Assembly (NCBI RefSeq): GCF_001813675.1
Contig: NZ_KV813675.1
Location: 400,823-464,822 of the forward strand
Origin: Streptococcus sp. HMSC078D09
GTDB taxonomy: Bacteria > Bacillota > Bacilli > Lactobacillales > Streptococcaceae
Direction of reading: 5' to 3'
DNA length: 64,000 nt
Shown: positions 1 to 6,982 of the stretch, in pieces
How the letters are laid out: each line of letters opens with the position of its first letter
Position numbering within the stretch: the stretch's first letter is position 1
Made by a program: the position numbers and the translations under genes
Notes under the pieces: model-generated
What the model saw: only the letters and a program-made list of their open reading frames with translations
Told to the model about the DNA's origin: nothing
Databases searched by the model: none

Positions 1-46
1 CTCGACAATCCAAAAACAATTAAGAGGCTATGATTTCTGTCCCACT

Positions 47-90
47 CTCACTTTTCTCACAGCGGAAAGTTTTCTATAGATGATTAATTA
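47..90 (+). repeat. Partial right end of the foldback repeat
   Basis: The stretch CACTTTTCTCACAGCGGAAAG followed after a few bases by TAGATGATTAAT matches the right terminal arm of the two full repeats at 24359-24531 and 54512-54683. The left arm and the internal hairpins are not recognisable upstream, where the window begins. As in the full copies, AT-rich DNA and a terminator hairpin follow. Confidence 0.55.
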
Positions 91-177
91 ACTCTAGCAA
101 GTAGGAATATATAACACTTTTTAAAATCGATCTAATTGATTTTATCTTATAAAAATTATTTCTTTATTTTCTAAGAT

Positions 178-203
178 TGAGATTTCATGATCTCAGTTTT
201 TTT
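178..203 (+). terminator. Intrinsic terminator of a gene upstream of the window
   Basis: The stem TGAGAT/ATCTCA with a 6-nt loop is followed by a run of T. It lies downstream of the partial repeat and upstream of the vicR promoter, so it probably ends a transcript that starts outside the window. Confidence 0.65.
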
Positions 204-257
204 GCTTTGTCTTATTGGAAAGTCCAGCAATTGAGACTCCACATTTCTTCATAAGTT

Positions 258-266
258 TGATATAAT
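258..266 (+). promoter_or_regulatory. vicRKX promoter (extended -10)
   Basis: An extended -10, TGATATAAT, lies about 50 bases before the vicR start. No convincing -35 was found at 17-bp spacing. The predicted leader is about 45 nt. Confidence 0.6.
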
Positions 267-317
267 AAGAAGATAGAGATTGATAAGGAAAAGTAGCATT
301 AGAAACAGGTATGTAAG

Positions 318-1019
318 ATGAAAAAAATATTAGTAGTTGATGATGAAAAACCAATTTCAGATATTATCAAATTTAACATGGCAAAAGAAGGCTATGAGGT
401 ATTGACAGCCTTTGATGGTCGGGAAGCTTTAGAGGTCTTTGCGGCTGAGAATCCGGATATTATTATTCTAGATTTGATGTTGCCAGAGATTGATGGTTTG
501 GAAGTGGCGCGTACGATTCGTAAGACTAGCAATGTGCCGATCATTGTCCTATCTGCTAAGGATACGGAATTTGATAAGGTCATCGGGCTTGAAATCGGTG
601 CGGATGACTATGTCACCAAACCCTTCTCAAATCGGGAATTGCAAGCGCGTGTGAAAGCCCTGTTGCGTCGTTCTGAGTTTGCGGCTGATCCTCAGCTTGA
701 AAATGAGGCCGATACGGAAATTGTCATTGGTGATCTTCACATTCTTCCAGATGCCTTCTTGGTTCAAAAAGGCAACAAAGAATTGGACTTGACCCATCGC
801 GAATTTGAATTGCTCTATCACCTTGCGACCCATGTCGGTCAAGTGATGACCCGTGAACACCTTCTTGAGACGGTGTGGGGCTATGATTACTTTGGTGATG
901 TTCGGACAGTGGACGTGACAGTTCGTCGTTTGCGTGAAAAAATCGAGGACACACCGGGACGTCCAGAATATATCTTGACCCGCCGTGGTGTCGGATATTA
1001 TATGAGAAACAATGATTGA
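318..1019 (+). CDS. vicR: Response regulator VicR (WalR/YycF)
   Basis: OmpR-family response regulator of the essential WalRK/VicRK cell-wall homeostasis system. The receiver domain (about 1-120) has the acidic pair D8-D9, the phospho-acceptor D52 in [11 protein letters not shown], and a conserved K in [11 protein letters not shown] winged-helix DNA-binding domain (about 135-230) ends in RRGVGYYMR. The length, 233 aa, is normal for the family. It overlaps the kinase gene by 8 bp, so the two are probably translationally coupled. In streptococci this regulator controls peptidoglycan hydrolases such as PcsB and surface proteins. Confidence 0.97.
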   Translation: MKKILVVDDEKPISDIIKFNMAKEGYEVLTAFDGREALEVFAAENPDIIILDLMLPEIDGLEVARTIRKTSNVPIIVLSAKDTEFDKVIGLEIGADDYVTKPFSNRELQARVKALLRRSEFAADPQLENEADTEIVIGDLHILPDAFLVQKGNKELDLTHREFELLYHLATHVGQVMTREHLLETVWGYDYFGDVRTVDVTVRRLREKIEDTPGRPEYILTRRGVGYYMRNND

Positions 1020-2364
1020 TCAACTAAAACAATTTGTAATGTCGTCGAACTTTGTCTTTGTTCTGATTACGGTTGGGTTTATCATTGTGGTAGCCTTGCT
1101 TTTGCTAGAAAACCGTAGGGACAATATCAAGCTCAGACAATTAAACGCCAAAATTAAGGATCTGATTGCAGGGGACTATTCCGAAGTGGTCGACATGCAA
1201 GGAAGTCCAGAACTGACGGATATGACCAATAGTATCAATGATCTGTCGGAGGTTATTCGCCTGACGCATGAAAACTTGGAACAAGAAACCAAGCGTTTGA
1301 CCAGTATCCTTTCTTATATGACAGATGGGGTGCTTGCGACCAACAGACGCGGTCAGATCATCATGGTCAATGAAATGGCAGCCAAGCAATTGAATGTTAA
1401 TCCAGATGAGGTGCTCAATACCAGTATTCTAGATTTGCTTTCACTTGGAGATGACTATGATCTACGAAGCTTGATTACAGAAGTACCAGAGTTGACCATT
1501 GATTCCCAAGATGAAAATGGGGAATACTTAAGTCTTCGTGTGCGCTTTGCTTTGATTCGTCGCGAGTCAGGTTTTATTTCTGGTCTGGTAGCTGTTTTGC
1601 ACGATACGACAGAGCAGGACAAGGAAGAGCGGGAGCGTCGCCTCTTTGTCTCCAATGTGAGTCATGAATTACGGACTCCTTTGACCAGTGTGAAATCCTA
1701 TCTGGAAGCCCTTGACGATGGTGCTTTGTCAGAGCCAGTAGCACCAGATTTTGTCAAGGTTTCACTCAATGAAACCAACCGCATGATGCGCATGGTCACA
1801 GATCTATTGAGCTTGTCACGAATCGACAATGAAACTAGTCAGTTGGACATCGAGTTGACCAACTTTACGGCCTTTATCACCTTTATTTTGAACCGCTTTG
1901 ATAAGATCAAGAGTCAATCGCAAGAAGATACCAAGAAGTATGAACTGATTCGTGAATACCCGATCACTCCAATTTGGGTTGAAATTGATACGGATAAAAT
2001 GACCCAGGTGATAGACAATATCTTGAACAATGCCATCAAGTACTCACCTGATGGTGGAAAGATCAAGGTAGGGATGAAAACGACAGATGCTCAGTTGATT
2101 ATCTCTATCTCAGATGAGGGCTTGGGGATTCCAAAGAAAGACTTGCCACGTATTTTTGATCGCTTTTACCGAGTGGATAAGGCACGAAGCCGGGCCCAAG
2201 GTGGGACTGGTCTGGGCTTAGCCATTGCTAAGGAGATCGTTAAGCAACACAAAGGCTTTATTTGGGCCAAGAGTGAATATGGCAAGGGATCTACTTTTAC
2301 CATTGTCTTGCCGTACGACAAAGATGCTATTAAAGACGACTGGGATACAGAAGAGGAAGAATAA
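1012..2364 (+). CDS. vicK: Sensor histidine kinase VicK (WalK)
   Basis: Membrane sensor kinase partner of VicR, 450 aa. It has one N-terminal transmembrane segment (about residues 10-30) and no large extracellular loop, the streptococcal architecture, unlike the two-TM Bacillus WalK. HAMP and PAS regions follow. The dimerisation/phospho-acceptor helix has [11 protein letters not shown] with H218, and the ATPase domain shows the N box ([10 protein letters not shown]), G1 (DEGLGIP) and G2 ([11 protein letters not shown]). The start codon overlaps the vicR end. Confidence 0.97.
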   Translation: MIDQLKQFVMSSNFVFVLITVGFIIVVALLLLENRRDNIKLRQLNAKIKDLIAGDYSEVVDMQGSPELTDMTNSINDLSEVIRLTHENLEQETKRLTSILSYMTDGVLATNRRGQIIMVNEMAAKQLNVNPDEVLNTSILDLLSLGDDYDLRSLITEVPELTIDSQDENGEYLSLRVRFALIRRESGFISGLVAVLHDTTEQDKEERERRLFVSNVSHELRTPLTSVKSYLEALDDGALSEPVAPDFVKVSLNETNRMMRMVTDLLSLSRIDNETSQLDIELTNFTAFITFILNRFDKIKSQSQEDTKKYELIREYPITPIWVEIDTDKMTQVIDNILNNAIKYSPDGGKIKVGMKTTDAQLIISISDEGLGIPKKDLPRIFDRFYRVDKARSRAQGGTGLGLAIAKEIVKQHKGFIWAKSEYGKGSTFTIVLPYDKDAIKDDWDTEEEE

Positions 2365-2371
2365 GGAGTCA

Positions 2372-3181
2372 ATGACAGAAGAGGGATTTAAGTACAGTAT
2401 TTTAGCTTCAGGTTCTAGTGGGAATTCTTTCTACCTTGAGACACCAAAGAAAAAACTGCTTATTGATGCAGGGCTATCAGGGAAAAAGATTACGGGACTA
2501 TTGGCTGAAATTGATCGCAAACCAGAGGACTTAGATGCCATTTTGATTACGCACGAACACTCAGACCATATCCATGGTGTGGGTGTTTTAGCGCGGAAAT
2601 ATGGCATGGATCTATATGCTAATGAAGCAACTTGGAAGGCTATGGAAGGCACCAAGTATCTAGGAAAGGTCGATGATGCTCAAAAACACATCTTTGAAAT
2701 GGGGAAGACCAAGACATTTGGCGATATCGATATCGAAAGTTTTGGGGTCAGTCACGATGCTGCTGCCCCTCAATTCTATCGCTTTATGAAGGATGGCAAA
2801 AGCTTCGTCATGCTGACGGATACGGGCTATGTGAGTGATCGCTTGGCAGGTATCGTCGCGGATGCGGATGGCTATCTGATTGAGTCCAACCATGATGTAG
2901 AGATCCTTCGAGCAGGTTCTTATGCGTGGCGCTTGAAGCAGCGGATCTTGTCAGACCTAGGCCACCTTTCTAACGAAGATGGTGCGGATGCCATGATCCG
3001 AACCTTGGGAAATCGCACCAAGAAGATTTATCTGGGACATTTGTCAAAAGAGAACAATATCAAAGAATTGGCCCATATGACGATGGAGAATCAACTGGCT
3101 CGAGCAGATCTAGCTGTTGGCCATGATTTTGAGGTGCTAGATACCTCGCCAGATACCGCGACCCCTTTGACGAAGATATAA
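2372..3181 (+). CDS. vicX: MBL-fold hydrolase VicX (YycJ/WalJ)
   Basis: Metallo-beta-lactamase-fold protein, third gene of the vic operon, 269 aa. The metal motif THEHSDHIHG is intact and other histidines follow (VSHDA, LGHLS). The start at 2372 is chosen because it follows a GGAG ribosome site just after the vicK stop; a longer in-frame extension would run inside vicK. VicX homologues affect cell-wall and DNA-related phenotypes, but the substrate is not settled. Confidence 0.93.
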   Translation: MTEEGFKYSILASGSSGNSFYLETPKKKLLIDAGLSGKKITGLLAEIDRKPEDLDAILITHEHSDHIHGVGVLARKYGMDLYANEATWKAMEGTKYLGKVDDAQKHIFEMGKTKTFGDIDIESFGVSHDAAAPQFYRFMKDGKSFVMLTDTGYVSDRLAGIVADADGYLIESNHDVEILRAGSYAWRLKQRILSDLGHLSNEDGADAMIRTLGNRTKKIYLGHLSKENNIKELAHMTMENQLARADLAVGHDFEVLDTSPDTATPLTKI

Positions 3182-3188
3182 GGTAGAG

Positions 3189-3210
3189 AACCACCCGTGG
3201 GTGGTTTTTT
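3189..3210 (+). terminator. Terminator of the vic operon
   Basis: AACCAC/GTGGTT stem followed by six T, directly after the vicX stop. Confidence 0.85.
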
Positions 3211-3329
3211 ATATGCCTATTTGAGGAAATCTATACCTAGTAATGAATTTGCTCTTTACCCAAAATTCGTGTATGATAGGAAAGAATGAATTCTGAGTGA
3301 GAGTCACGAGAGTAGAGGAGAAATAATAA

Positions 3330-3875
3330 ATGAAAAAAATGATGTTATTACTGGCTAGTTTGGTTGCTTTAACAGCTTGTAGTCAGTCTAAGCAAGATAC
3401 GAAAGAGTCGACTTCCAATCAAACGACGAAGGAAACAAAAGTATCAGAGTCTTCTAAAGAAGAAAAAGGTTTGAAATTTGTAGTAGCACCTCAGTATGAA
3501 GGTAAAACATCTGAGCTAATTGAGTTAGGAAAAAAATTGGTCAAGGAACATCCTGAACTCGGAAGTGAAGGTAATATGGCGCTCTACTTCACGGGAGCTA
3601 TTTCTGAAGGAAGAGCAGCGCTCATGTTGGTCAATAAGACAGATGTGGATATCAAGAAAGATTTGAATTTTTCAATTACGTGGTCTTATGATAGCAAGAC
3701 TATTTTTGAGAATCAAAAGGTTAGCTATTTCATCAAAGATAGTGGTGAATTACCCTCTCATACAGCAACTATGATATTATTACCATTGAACGAGGAGCAA
3801 ATGAAGATTGTCGATGGAATGTCAGACCCTTCTAAGATGATACTTCGAATGTCAGATGTGAATGCTGTAGAGTGA
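3330..3875 (+). CDS. Putative lipoprotein of unknown function
   Basis: 181 aa with a lipoprotein signal peptide: MKKMM, a hydrophobic core, and the lipobox LTAC, giving a predicted lipidated Cys at residue 17. A low-complexity Ser/Thr/Lys linker (about 18-48) precedes a compact domain (about 50-180) that I do not recognise. A strong ribosome site (GAGGAG) precedes the ATG. It is probably surface-anchored and co-transcribed with the DUF454 gene 33 bp downstream. No function can be assigned. Confidence 0.85.
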   Translation: MKKMMLLLASLVALTACSQSKQDTKESTSNQTTKETKVSESSKEEKGLKFVVAPQYEGKTSELIELGKKLVKEHPELGSEGNMALYFTGAISEGRAALMLVNKTDVDIKKDLNFSITWSYDSKTIFENQKVSYFIKDSGELPSHTATMILLPLNEEQMKIVDGMSDPSKMILRMSDVNAVE

Positions 3876-3908
3876 TTACGAAAAAAGAAACATACAAAGG
3901 AGAAGTAA

Positions 3909-4295
3909 ATGCGCCTTGTTTATCTTACGATTGGTTTTGTGTCTTTGGGATTAGGAATTATTGGGATTCCTTTGCCGATTTTACCGACGACTCCCTTTTT
4001 ACTGCTATCGATGGCCTGCTTTGCTAAAAGTTCCAAACGCTTTGAAACTTGGCTCTACCAAACCAAGCTTTATCAAACCTATGTAGCGGATTACCGAGAG
4101 ACCAAATCGATTGCCAAAGAACGGAAGAAATGGATCCTTCTTCAGATCTACATTCTGATGGGCATTTCCATCTATCTGGCCCCGATTATTTGGGTGAAGC
4201 TCGCTTTAGGAACTTTGACGATTTTTATCACCTTTTATCTCTTAAAAGTGATCCCCAATAAGCCTGAAAAACCAACAGAAGAACATCCTGAGTAA
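3909..4295 (+). CDS. DUF454 (YbaN-like) small membrane protein
   Basis: 128 aa integral membrane protein. An N-terminal hydrophobic hairpin contains the PLPILPTTPFLLLS segment typical of DUF454, followed by the FAKSSKRFETWLY motif, a basic cytoplasmic region and two further C-terminal hydrophobic segments. The family has no established function. AAAGGAG precedes the start. Confidence 0.85.
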   Translation: MRLVYLTIGFVSLGLGIIGIPLPILPTTPFLLLSMACFAKSSKRFETWLYQTKLYQTYVADYRETKSIAKERKKWILLQIYILMGISIYLAPIIWVKLALGTLTIFITFYLLKVIPNKPEKPTEEHPE

Positions 4296-4324
4296 AAATA
4301 GAGAATTCAGGACCTAGAACTAGG

Positions 4325-4352
4325 AAAAGAAGTGCGTTCGTGCTTCTTTTTT
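4325..4352 (+). terminator. Terminator after the DUF454 gene
   Basis: AAAAGAAG/CTTCTTTT stem with a 10-nt loop and trailing T. It marks the left edge of the accessory island. Confidence 0.75.
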
Positions 4353-4390
4353 GGTATCTGAAACTTACAGTGAAGGAAAAAGCCAAATGC

Positions 4391-4465
4391 ATGAAATTAA
4401 TGGCCAACGTTGCTCACGAAATTGAACTGCGAGCGCTTGAATCAAAAATTGAAAAAGAGGTGTAG
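4391..4465 (+). pseudogene. Short phage-like ORF remnant
   Basis: A 24-codon reading frame ending AHEIELRALESKIEKEV. The frame stays open upstream (GTG at 4370) without a good ribosome site. The segment around AHEI resembles the ASHEI segment of the ORF at 5302-5460 in protein and DNA (gccaa...tcacgaaat), so it may be the C-terminal end of a related small gene. Too short for certainty. Confidence 0.3.
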
Positions 4466-4470
4466 AAAAA

Positions 4471-4638
4471 ATGGCAAATGAAGTAGAAAAAACAGCCATC
4501 AATGAAGTGTTGAGGACTGTTACACTAATTAATAAAAGGTTTGAAGAAATCATTGAATTACAACGTCAACAAGATCTAGCTATTTTTATCTTCGTGGTGT
4601 TCTTGATGCAAAAGATCAAGACCCTTAATGCTCGATAA
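4471..4638 (+). CDS. Small hypothetical protein with C-terminal hydrophobic stretch
   Basis: 55 aa, ATG five bases after the preceding small ORF, with AAAAAGAGG upstream. The N-terminal part is amphipathic/charged (VEKTAINEVLRTV...) and the C-terminal part hydrophobic (LAIFIFVVFLM), as in many small phage proteins. The last 63 bases run antisense into the 3' end of the minus-strand gene at 4576-5226, so the last residues probably derive from that junction. Confidence 0.4.
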   Translation: MANEVEKTAINEVLRTVTLINKRFEEIIELQRQQDLAIFIFVVFLMQKIKTLNAR

Positions 4639-5226
4639 AATAAGACCATTTTCTTTATAATCAGAATCTCGAAAACGTAAAGTATTAGATGTGATCAGAT
4701 TGTAATCTGAACGTTCTAGCAATGATAAAATTTTATCTAACTTTTGATTTAACTTTTTATCAATAGATTCGAGAGTTGTAGCTTTGTCAAGACGGCTAAT
4801 AGGCATTTTAAAGTTTTCAAAACTTTGCATTTTAGATTTGAGGTCAACTTTTGATTCTTCGATTCTTGACACATCTGTATCATAAAAAGTAGTACGGGTC
4901 GTGATGACATCAAAAGGAAGTTTTCCACCAGATTCTATGATCGGTTCAAGCGGAAGCTCTAGCGCTTGTCTAAAACCTAGTTCGTAAAATGCATTTGGAT
5001 TGTGTTCTGTCATATCCGCAACAACCATATGAGCAGTTTTTAGGTAGTTTATAATCGTTTCATTGATATTGTCTACTGCATTGACATGGTCAACGCGAAT
5101 CGGTTTATAACCTAAATCTTCGCAAACTGGAGCAATAAGGTATTTATATACTTTGTCAGCCCGTTCTCTTGTGGGAGTACCAGATTCCCCAATTGCGCTT
5201 ATAATGAAACAAACTTTATCAGACAT
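4576..5226 (-). CDS. TIR/nucleoside 2-deoxyribosyltransferase-like protein
   Basis: 216 aa. The N-terminal half has the layout of the nucleoside 2-deoxyribosyltransferase/TIR-like superfamily: a first beta strand FIISAIG (7-13), ERADKVY, then DMTEHNPNAFYELG (71-84), in which E82 sits where the catalytic glutamate of this superfamily is expected. The C-terminal half is charged and probably helical (about 140-180). The ATG at 5226 is preferred over an upstream TTG (5241) because the family-like sequence begins MSDKV. It is a lone reverse gene in a phage-like island with its own promoter (-10 near 5255-5260). Similar proteins occur in phages and defence islands as NAD- or nucleotide-processing enzymes, but activity here is inference. 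Confidence 0.7.
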   Translation of the reverse strand: MSDKVCFIISAIGESGTPTRERADKVYKYLIAPVCEDLGYKPIRVDHVNAVDNINETIINYLKTAHMVVADMTEHNPNAFYELGFRQALELPLEPIIESGGKLPFDVITTRTTFYDTDVSRIEESKVDLKSKMQSFENFKMPISRLDKATTLESIDKKLNQKLDKILSLLERSDYNLITSNTLRFRDSDYKENGLILSSIKGLDLLHQEHHEDKNS

Positions 5227-5240
5227 AAATACTAACCCCA

Positions 5241-5272
5241 ATCGTTTTTAGTTTATTATACCAAATAACGAT
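5241..5272 (-). promoter_or_regulatory. Promoter and dyad for the TIR-like gene
   Basis: On the minus strand an extended -10 TGGTATAAT (TATAAT at 5255-5260) lies inside an inverted repeat ATCGTT (5241-5246)/AACGAT (5267-5272). A protein bound to this dyad would cover the promoter. The leader would be about 22 nt. Confidence 0.5.
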
Positions 5273-5301
5273 AGGGAATTAAATAATAAGAAGGTGAAAG
5301 A

Positions 5302-5460
5302 ATGAAACCTAAACGATATCCGTATAGCGGAAAAAGAAAAAAGCCTATCGAGGTGTCGATAGACTTACTAACAAGAATTAGCGCTCTTGAAGTAAAAGCA
5401 GCCAATTTGGCAAGTCACGAAATATTCAGAATTCCATCTTCACATTCTTCAACTGTATAA
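5302..5460 (+). CDS. Small hypothetical protein, probably 3'-truncated
   Basis: 52 aa with a clear ribosome site (AAGGTGAAAG) before the ATG. The N terminus is basic (MKPKRYPYSGKRKK), followed by a helical segment (IDLLTRISALEVKAANLASHEI). The final 46 bases lie antisense to the end of the minus-strand gene 5415-5633, and the tail FRIPSSHSSTV looks unrelated. The gene probably lost its own 3' end when the reverse cassette was joined. Phage-like small ORF, function unknown. Confidence 0.45.
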   Translation: MKPKRYPYSGKRKKPIEVSIDLLTRISALEVKAANLASHEIFRIPSSHSSTV

Positions 5461-5633
5461 CCTGCACTTATGCACTCGGAAATAATTTCATCTTTAGGAA
5501 TTGCATAAAGCGATGGATCTATGTGACAAACCTTATATAATGGATCGCTTAGAATTGTTTGAATGGTGCGATCTAAATCATCCCAGTTATAGTTAGGATA
5601 ATTCTTTTGAGGTCTAGGTCGTAATTTTGACAT
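5415..5633 (-). CDS. Small hypothetical protein (reverse cassette)
   Basis: 72 aa, begins MSKLRPRPQKNYPNYNWDD. A start six codons upstream exists, but the ATG at 5633 is preferred because GGAAAGGAGAA lies at ideal spacing. It is acidic at the C terminus (VEECEDGILNIS), with no signal peptide or TM and no recognised domain. It has its own promoter upstream and no partner gene on its strand. Its stop codon falls in sequence that appears to belong to the forward gene 5302-5460. Confidence 0.55.
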   Translation of the reverse strand: MSKLRPRPQKNYPNYNWDDLDRTIQTILSDPLYKVCHIDPSLYAIPKDEIISECISAGYTVEECEDGILNIS

Positions 5634-5691
5634 AGTGTTTCTCCTTTCCATTGAAATCTTGACTAAAACTGTGAGAGGCCTTAGCCAAGAT

Positions 5692-5703
5692 ACATTATAA
5701 TGT
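5692..5703 (-). promoter_or_regulatory. Palindromic -10 of the 72-aa gene
   Basis: The perfect 12-bp palindrome ACATTATAATGT contains the minus-strand -10 TATAAT, about 60 bases ahead of the start at 5633. Being self-complementary it also offers a -10-like hexamer on the plus strand. It resembles the dyad-over-promoter arrangement of the two neighbouring reverse genes. Confidence 0.45.
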
Positions 5704-5745
5704 AAAAGCTTTTGTTTTTCAATATATAGTGATAAAAAGGATTAA

Positions 5746-5769
5746 ATATGTTGCGCATACACAACATAT
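5746..5769 (+). promoter_or_regulatory. Operator-like inverted repeat before the XRE gene
   Basis: ATATGTTG (5746-5753) and CAACATAT (5762-5769) form a perfect 8-bp dyad with an 8-bp spacer, directly upstream of the XRE reading frame and overlapping a -10-like TATAGT (5767-5772). This is a typical size and position for autoregulation by a Cro/CI-type repressor. Confidence 0.5.
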
Positions 5770-5779
5770 AGTGTTTAAA

Positions 5780-5965
5780 ATGTAGGAAAAGATTGAACAA
5801 CAATTAAAATCAAGGGGCTGGTCGGTGTATCGACTAGCTAAAAAGTCAGGTATTTCTCAATCGAATTTTTCTAACTTAAAGGCTGGAAAATTGAAAGAGA
5901 TGTCTTGGACGAATATGTGCAAATTAGCTGATGCACTAGAGGTCAGCTTGGACGAATTTAGATAG
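5780..5965 (+). pseudogene. XRE/Cro-type repressor with a stop at codon 2
   Basis: The reading frame after the ATG encodes a complete small helix-turn-helix protein of about 60 residues: EKIEQQLKSRGWS, then the HTH core VYRLAKKSGISQSNFSNLK, then CKLADALEVSLDEF, as in phage Cro/CI-like regulators. Codon 2 is TAG, so no ATG-initiated product is possible, and no upstream start is in frame. An ATT at 5792 is the only near-by non-canonical start. The body is otherwise intact, suggesting recent inactivation or an unusual start. The next small ORF follows 14 bp downstream with its own ribosome site. Confidence 0.6.
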
Positions 5966-5979
5966 GAGGTGAAAATTAC

Positions 5980-6186
5980 ATGGCTAATGCAAATGTTGAT
6001 ATTGTATATGAAATTTATGCAAATAATATTAATGATGCTATCGACGCAAAAAATAAAATCATCGCCAACACGCTTGACGATGAAAAAGTACATATCAATA
6101 TTAAAACAAGTGGAGATGTTTGAACTGTAGTTCATTATGACAATGGAACTAAAATTAGCGAAACGCACGTAACAGCGCCATTGTAG
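5980..6186 (+). pseudogene. Small phage-like ORF interrupted by an in-frame TGA
   Basis: The ATG at 5980 follows a strong ribosome site (GGAGGTGAAAA). The first 47 codons (MANANVDIVYEIYANNINDA...) end at TGA 6121-6123, but the frame stays open for 20 more codons (TVVHYDNGTKISETHVTAPL) to TAG at 6184-6186. The continuation has normal composition, so the TGA probably interrupts a 68-residue protein. The last 32 bases overlap antisense the end of the minus-strand gene 6155-6679. Function unknown. Confidence 0.4.
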
Positions 6187-6679
6187 ATTGTCTTATAGTA
6201 CTTGGAATCTCATCTGTTTTGTTAGATTCATTTAAAGTGTATGACATAGTCAAACCTATATTTGTATCCAGTGTAAAAGTATCTTGGTATACTTTCCTAT
6301 TGTTATCTCTGTATGAAATCGTGATTTTCGATGATCCTTTAAAATCATCTTCAATATTAGAAGTGAATTTTTGACCAGGAGCAATCATGTTTCCAATAAG
6401 AGATTTAAAATTATGCTGATTATAGATACCTAGATCTCCATTGACGGTTATGTCGGTAATATAGGCAGGCGTCTTACCAAAATTTTTAATAACATAAACT
6501 CTTTGTCGGTCCTTTATTTCAAATAAATCGACAAAGACATTTACATATGGCCTAGCCATATCTTCCTCGGCTCGCTTTGTACGATGAAGGGATACAATGT
6601 TAAAAAAGAACCCTACTAGAGCAATAACTACAGTTGTATACAATGTCCAAGTTTGGACTTCAAGTTCAGTAAAAGGCAT
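6155..6679 (-). CDS. Single-pass membrane protein of unknown function
   Basis: 174 aa. A short N terminus is followed by one hydrophobic helix (about 13-32, TTVVIALVGFFFNIVSL), a charged stretch (HRTKRAEEDMARPYV) and a beta-rich domain of about 120 residues. AAAGGAGGG lies at good spacing before the ATG. It is a single reverse gene with its own promoter. Membrane-anchored proteins of this size occur as prophage-carried genes (for example exclusion proteins), but no family is recognised and that role is only inference. Confidence 0.65.
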   Translation of the reverse strand: MPFTELEVQTWTLYTTVVIALVGFFFNIVSLHRTKRAEEDMARPYVNVFVDLFEIKDRQRVYVIKNFGKTPAYITDITVNGDLGIYNQHNFKSLIGNMIAPGQKFTSNIEDDFKGSSKITISYRDNNRKVYQDTFTLDTNIGLTMSYTLNESNKTDEIPSTIRQSTMALLRAFR

Positions 6680-6690
6680 ATAAAGCCCTC

Positions 6691-6716
6691 CTTTCTGTGA
6701 CTATTATATCAGAAAG
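6691..6716 (-). promoter_or_regulatory. Promoter and dyad for the membrane-protein gene
   Basis: The minus-strand extended -10 TGATATAAT (TATAAT at 6703-6708) lies between inverted arms CTTTCTG (6691-6697) and CAGAAAG (6710-6716). The right arm partly contains the bases used by the ribosome site region. Confidence 0.5.
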
Positions 6717-6789
6717 GGGTAAAAAAATAAGGAGGTGAAGAAATAAAGCCTACCATAAGAAAAGTGCGTTAAGTTGGTAAGATATAGAA

Positions 6790-6885
6790 ATGCGAAAGTT
6801 GAAGAAACTTAAAATTCATGAAGCAAACTTACAAAACGTGATATTCAACTTATTGGATCGATATTTAAATACACCTAAAATATAG
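6790..6885 (+). CDS. Possible 31-aa peptide
   Basis: A short reading frame MRKLKKLKIHEANLQNV...TPKI in the AT-rich gap between the island and rnc. No good ribosome site lies immediately upstream; the nearest, GGAGGTGAAG at 6731, precedes a degraded frame (ATA AAG CCT...). Probably a remnant. Confidence 0.2.
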   Translation: MRKLKKLKIHEANLQNVIFNLLDRYLNTPKI

Positions 6886-6902
6886 CAAAAGCAATCAACT
6901 GT

Positions 6903-6923
6903 ATCTAATGGATATCTAATGGT
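6903..6923 (+). repeat. Short tandem repeat
   Basis: TATCTAATGG occurs twice, separated by one base, just upstream of the rnc promoter region. It may be a remnant of the island end or a small operator. Confidence 0.35.
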
Positions 6924-6939
6924 AATCGTATTAAAATTT

Positions 6940-6948
6940 TGGTATACT
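6940..6948 (+). promoter_or_regulatory. rnc promoter (extended -10)
   Basis: TGGTATACT lies 7 bases before an ATG at 6956 and 34 before the preferred start at 6983. The transcript would start at about 6954-6956. Confidence 0.55.
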
Positions 6949-6982
6949 TAAAGGTATGAATTTATTAGAAAGTAGGCTTCCT

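Noticed and set aside
724-1023. 99-aa minus-strand ORF inside vicR
   Set aside because: Antisense shadow of vicR with no ribosome site and unlikely composition.
4351-6950. Attachment-site direct repeats around the island
   Set aside because: Only a shared TTTGGTAT (8 bp) was seen at both edges, too short to call an att pair, and no integrase is present.
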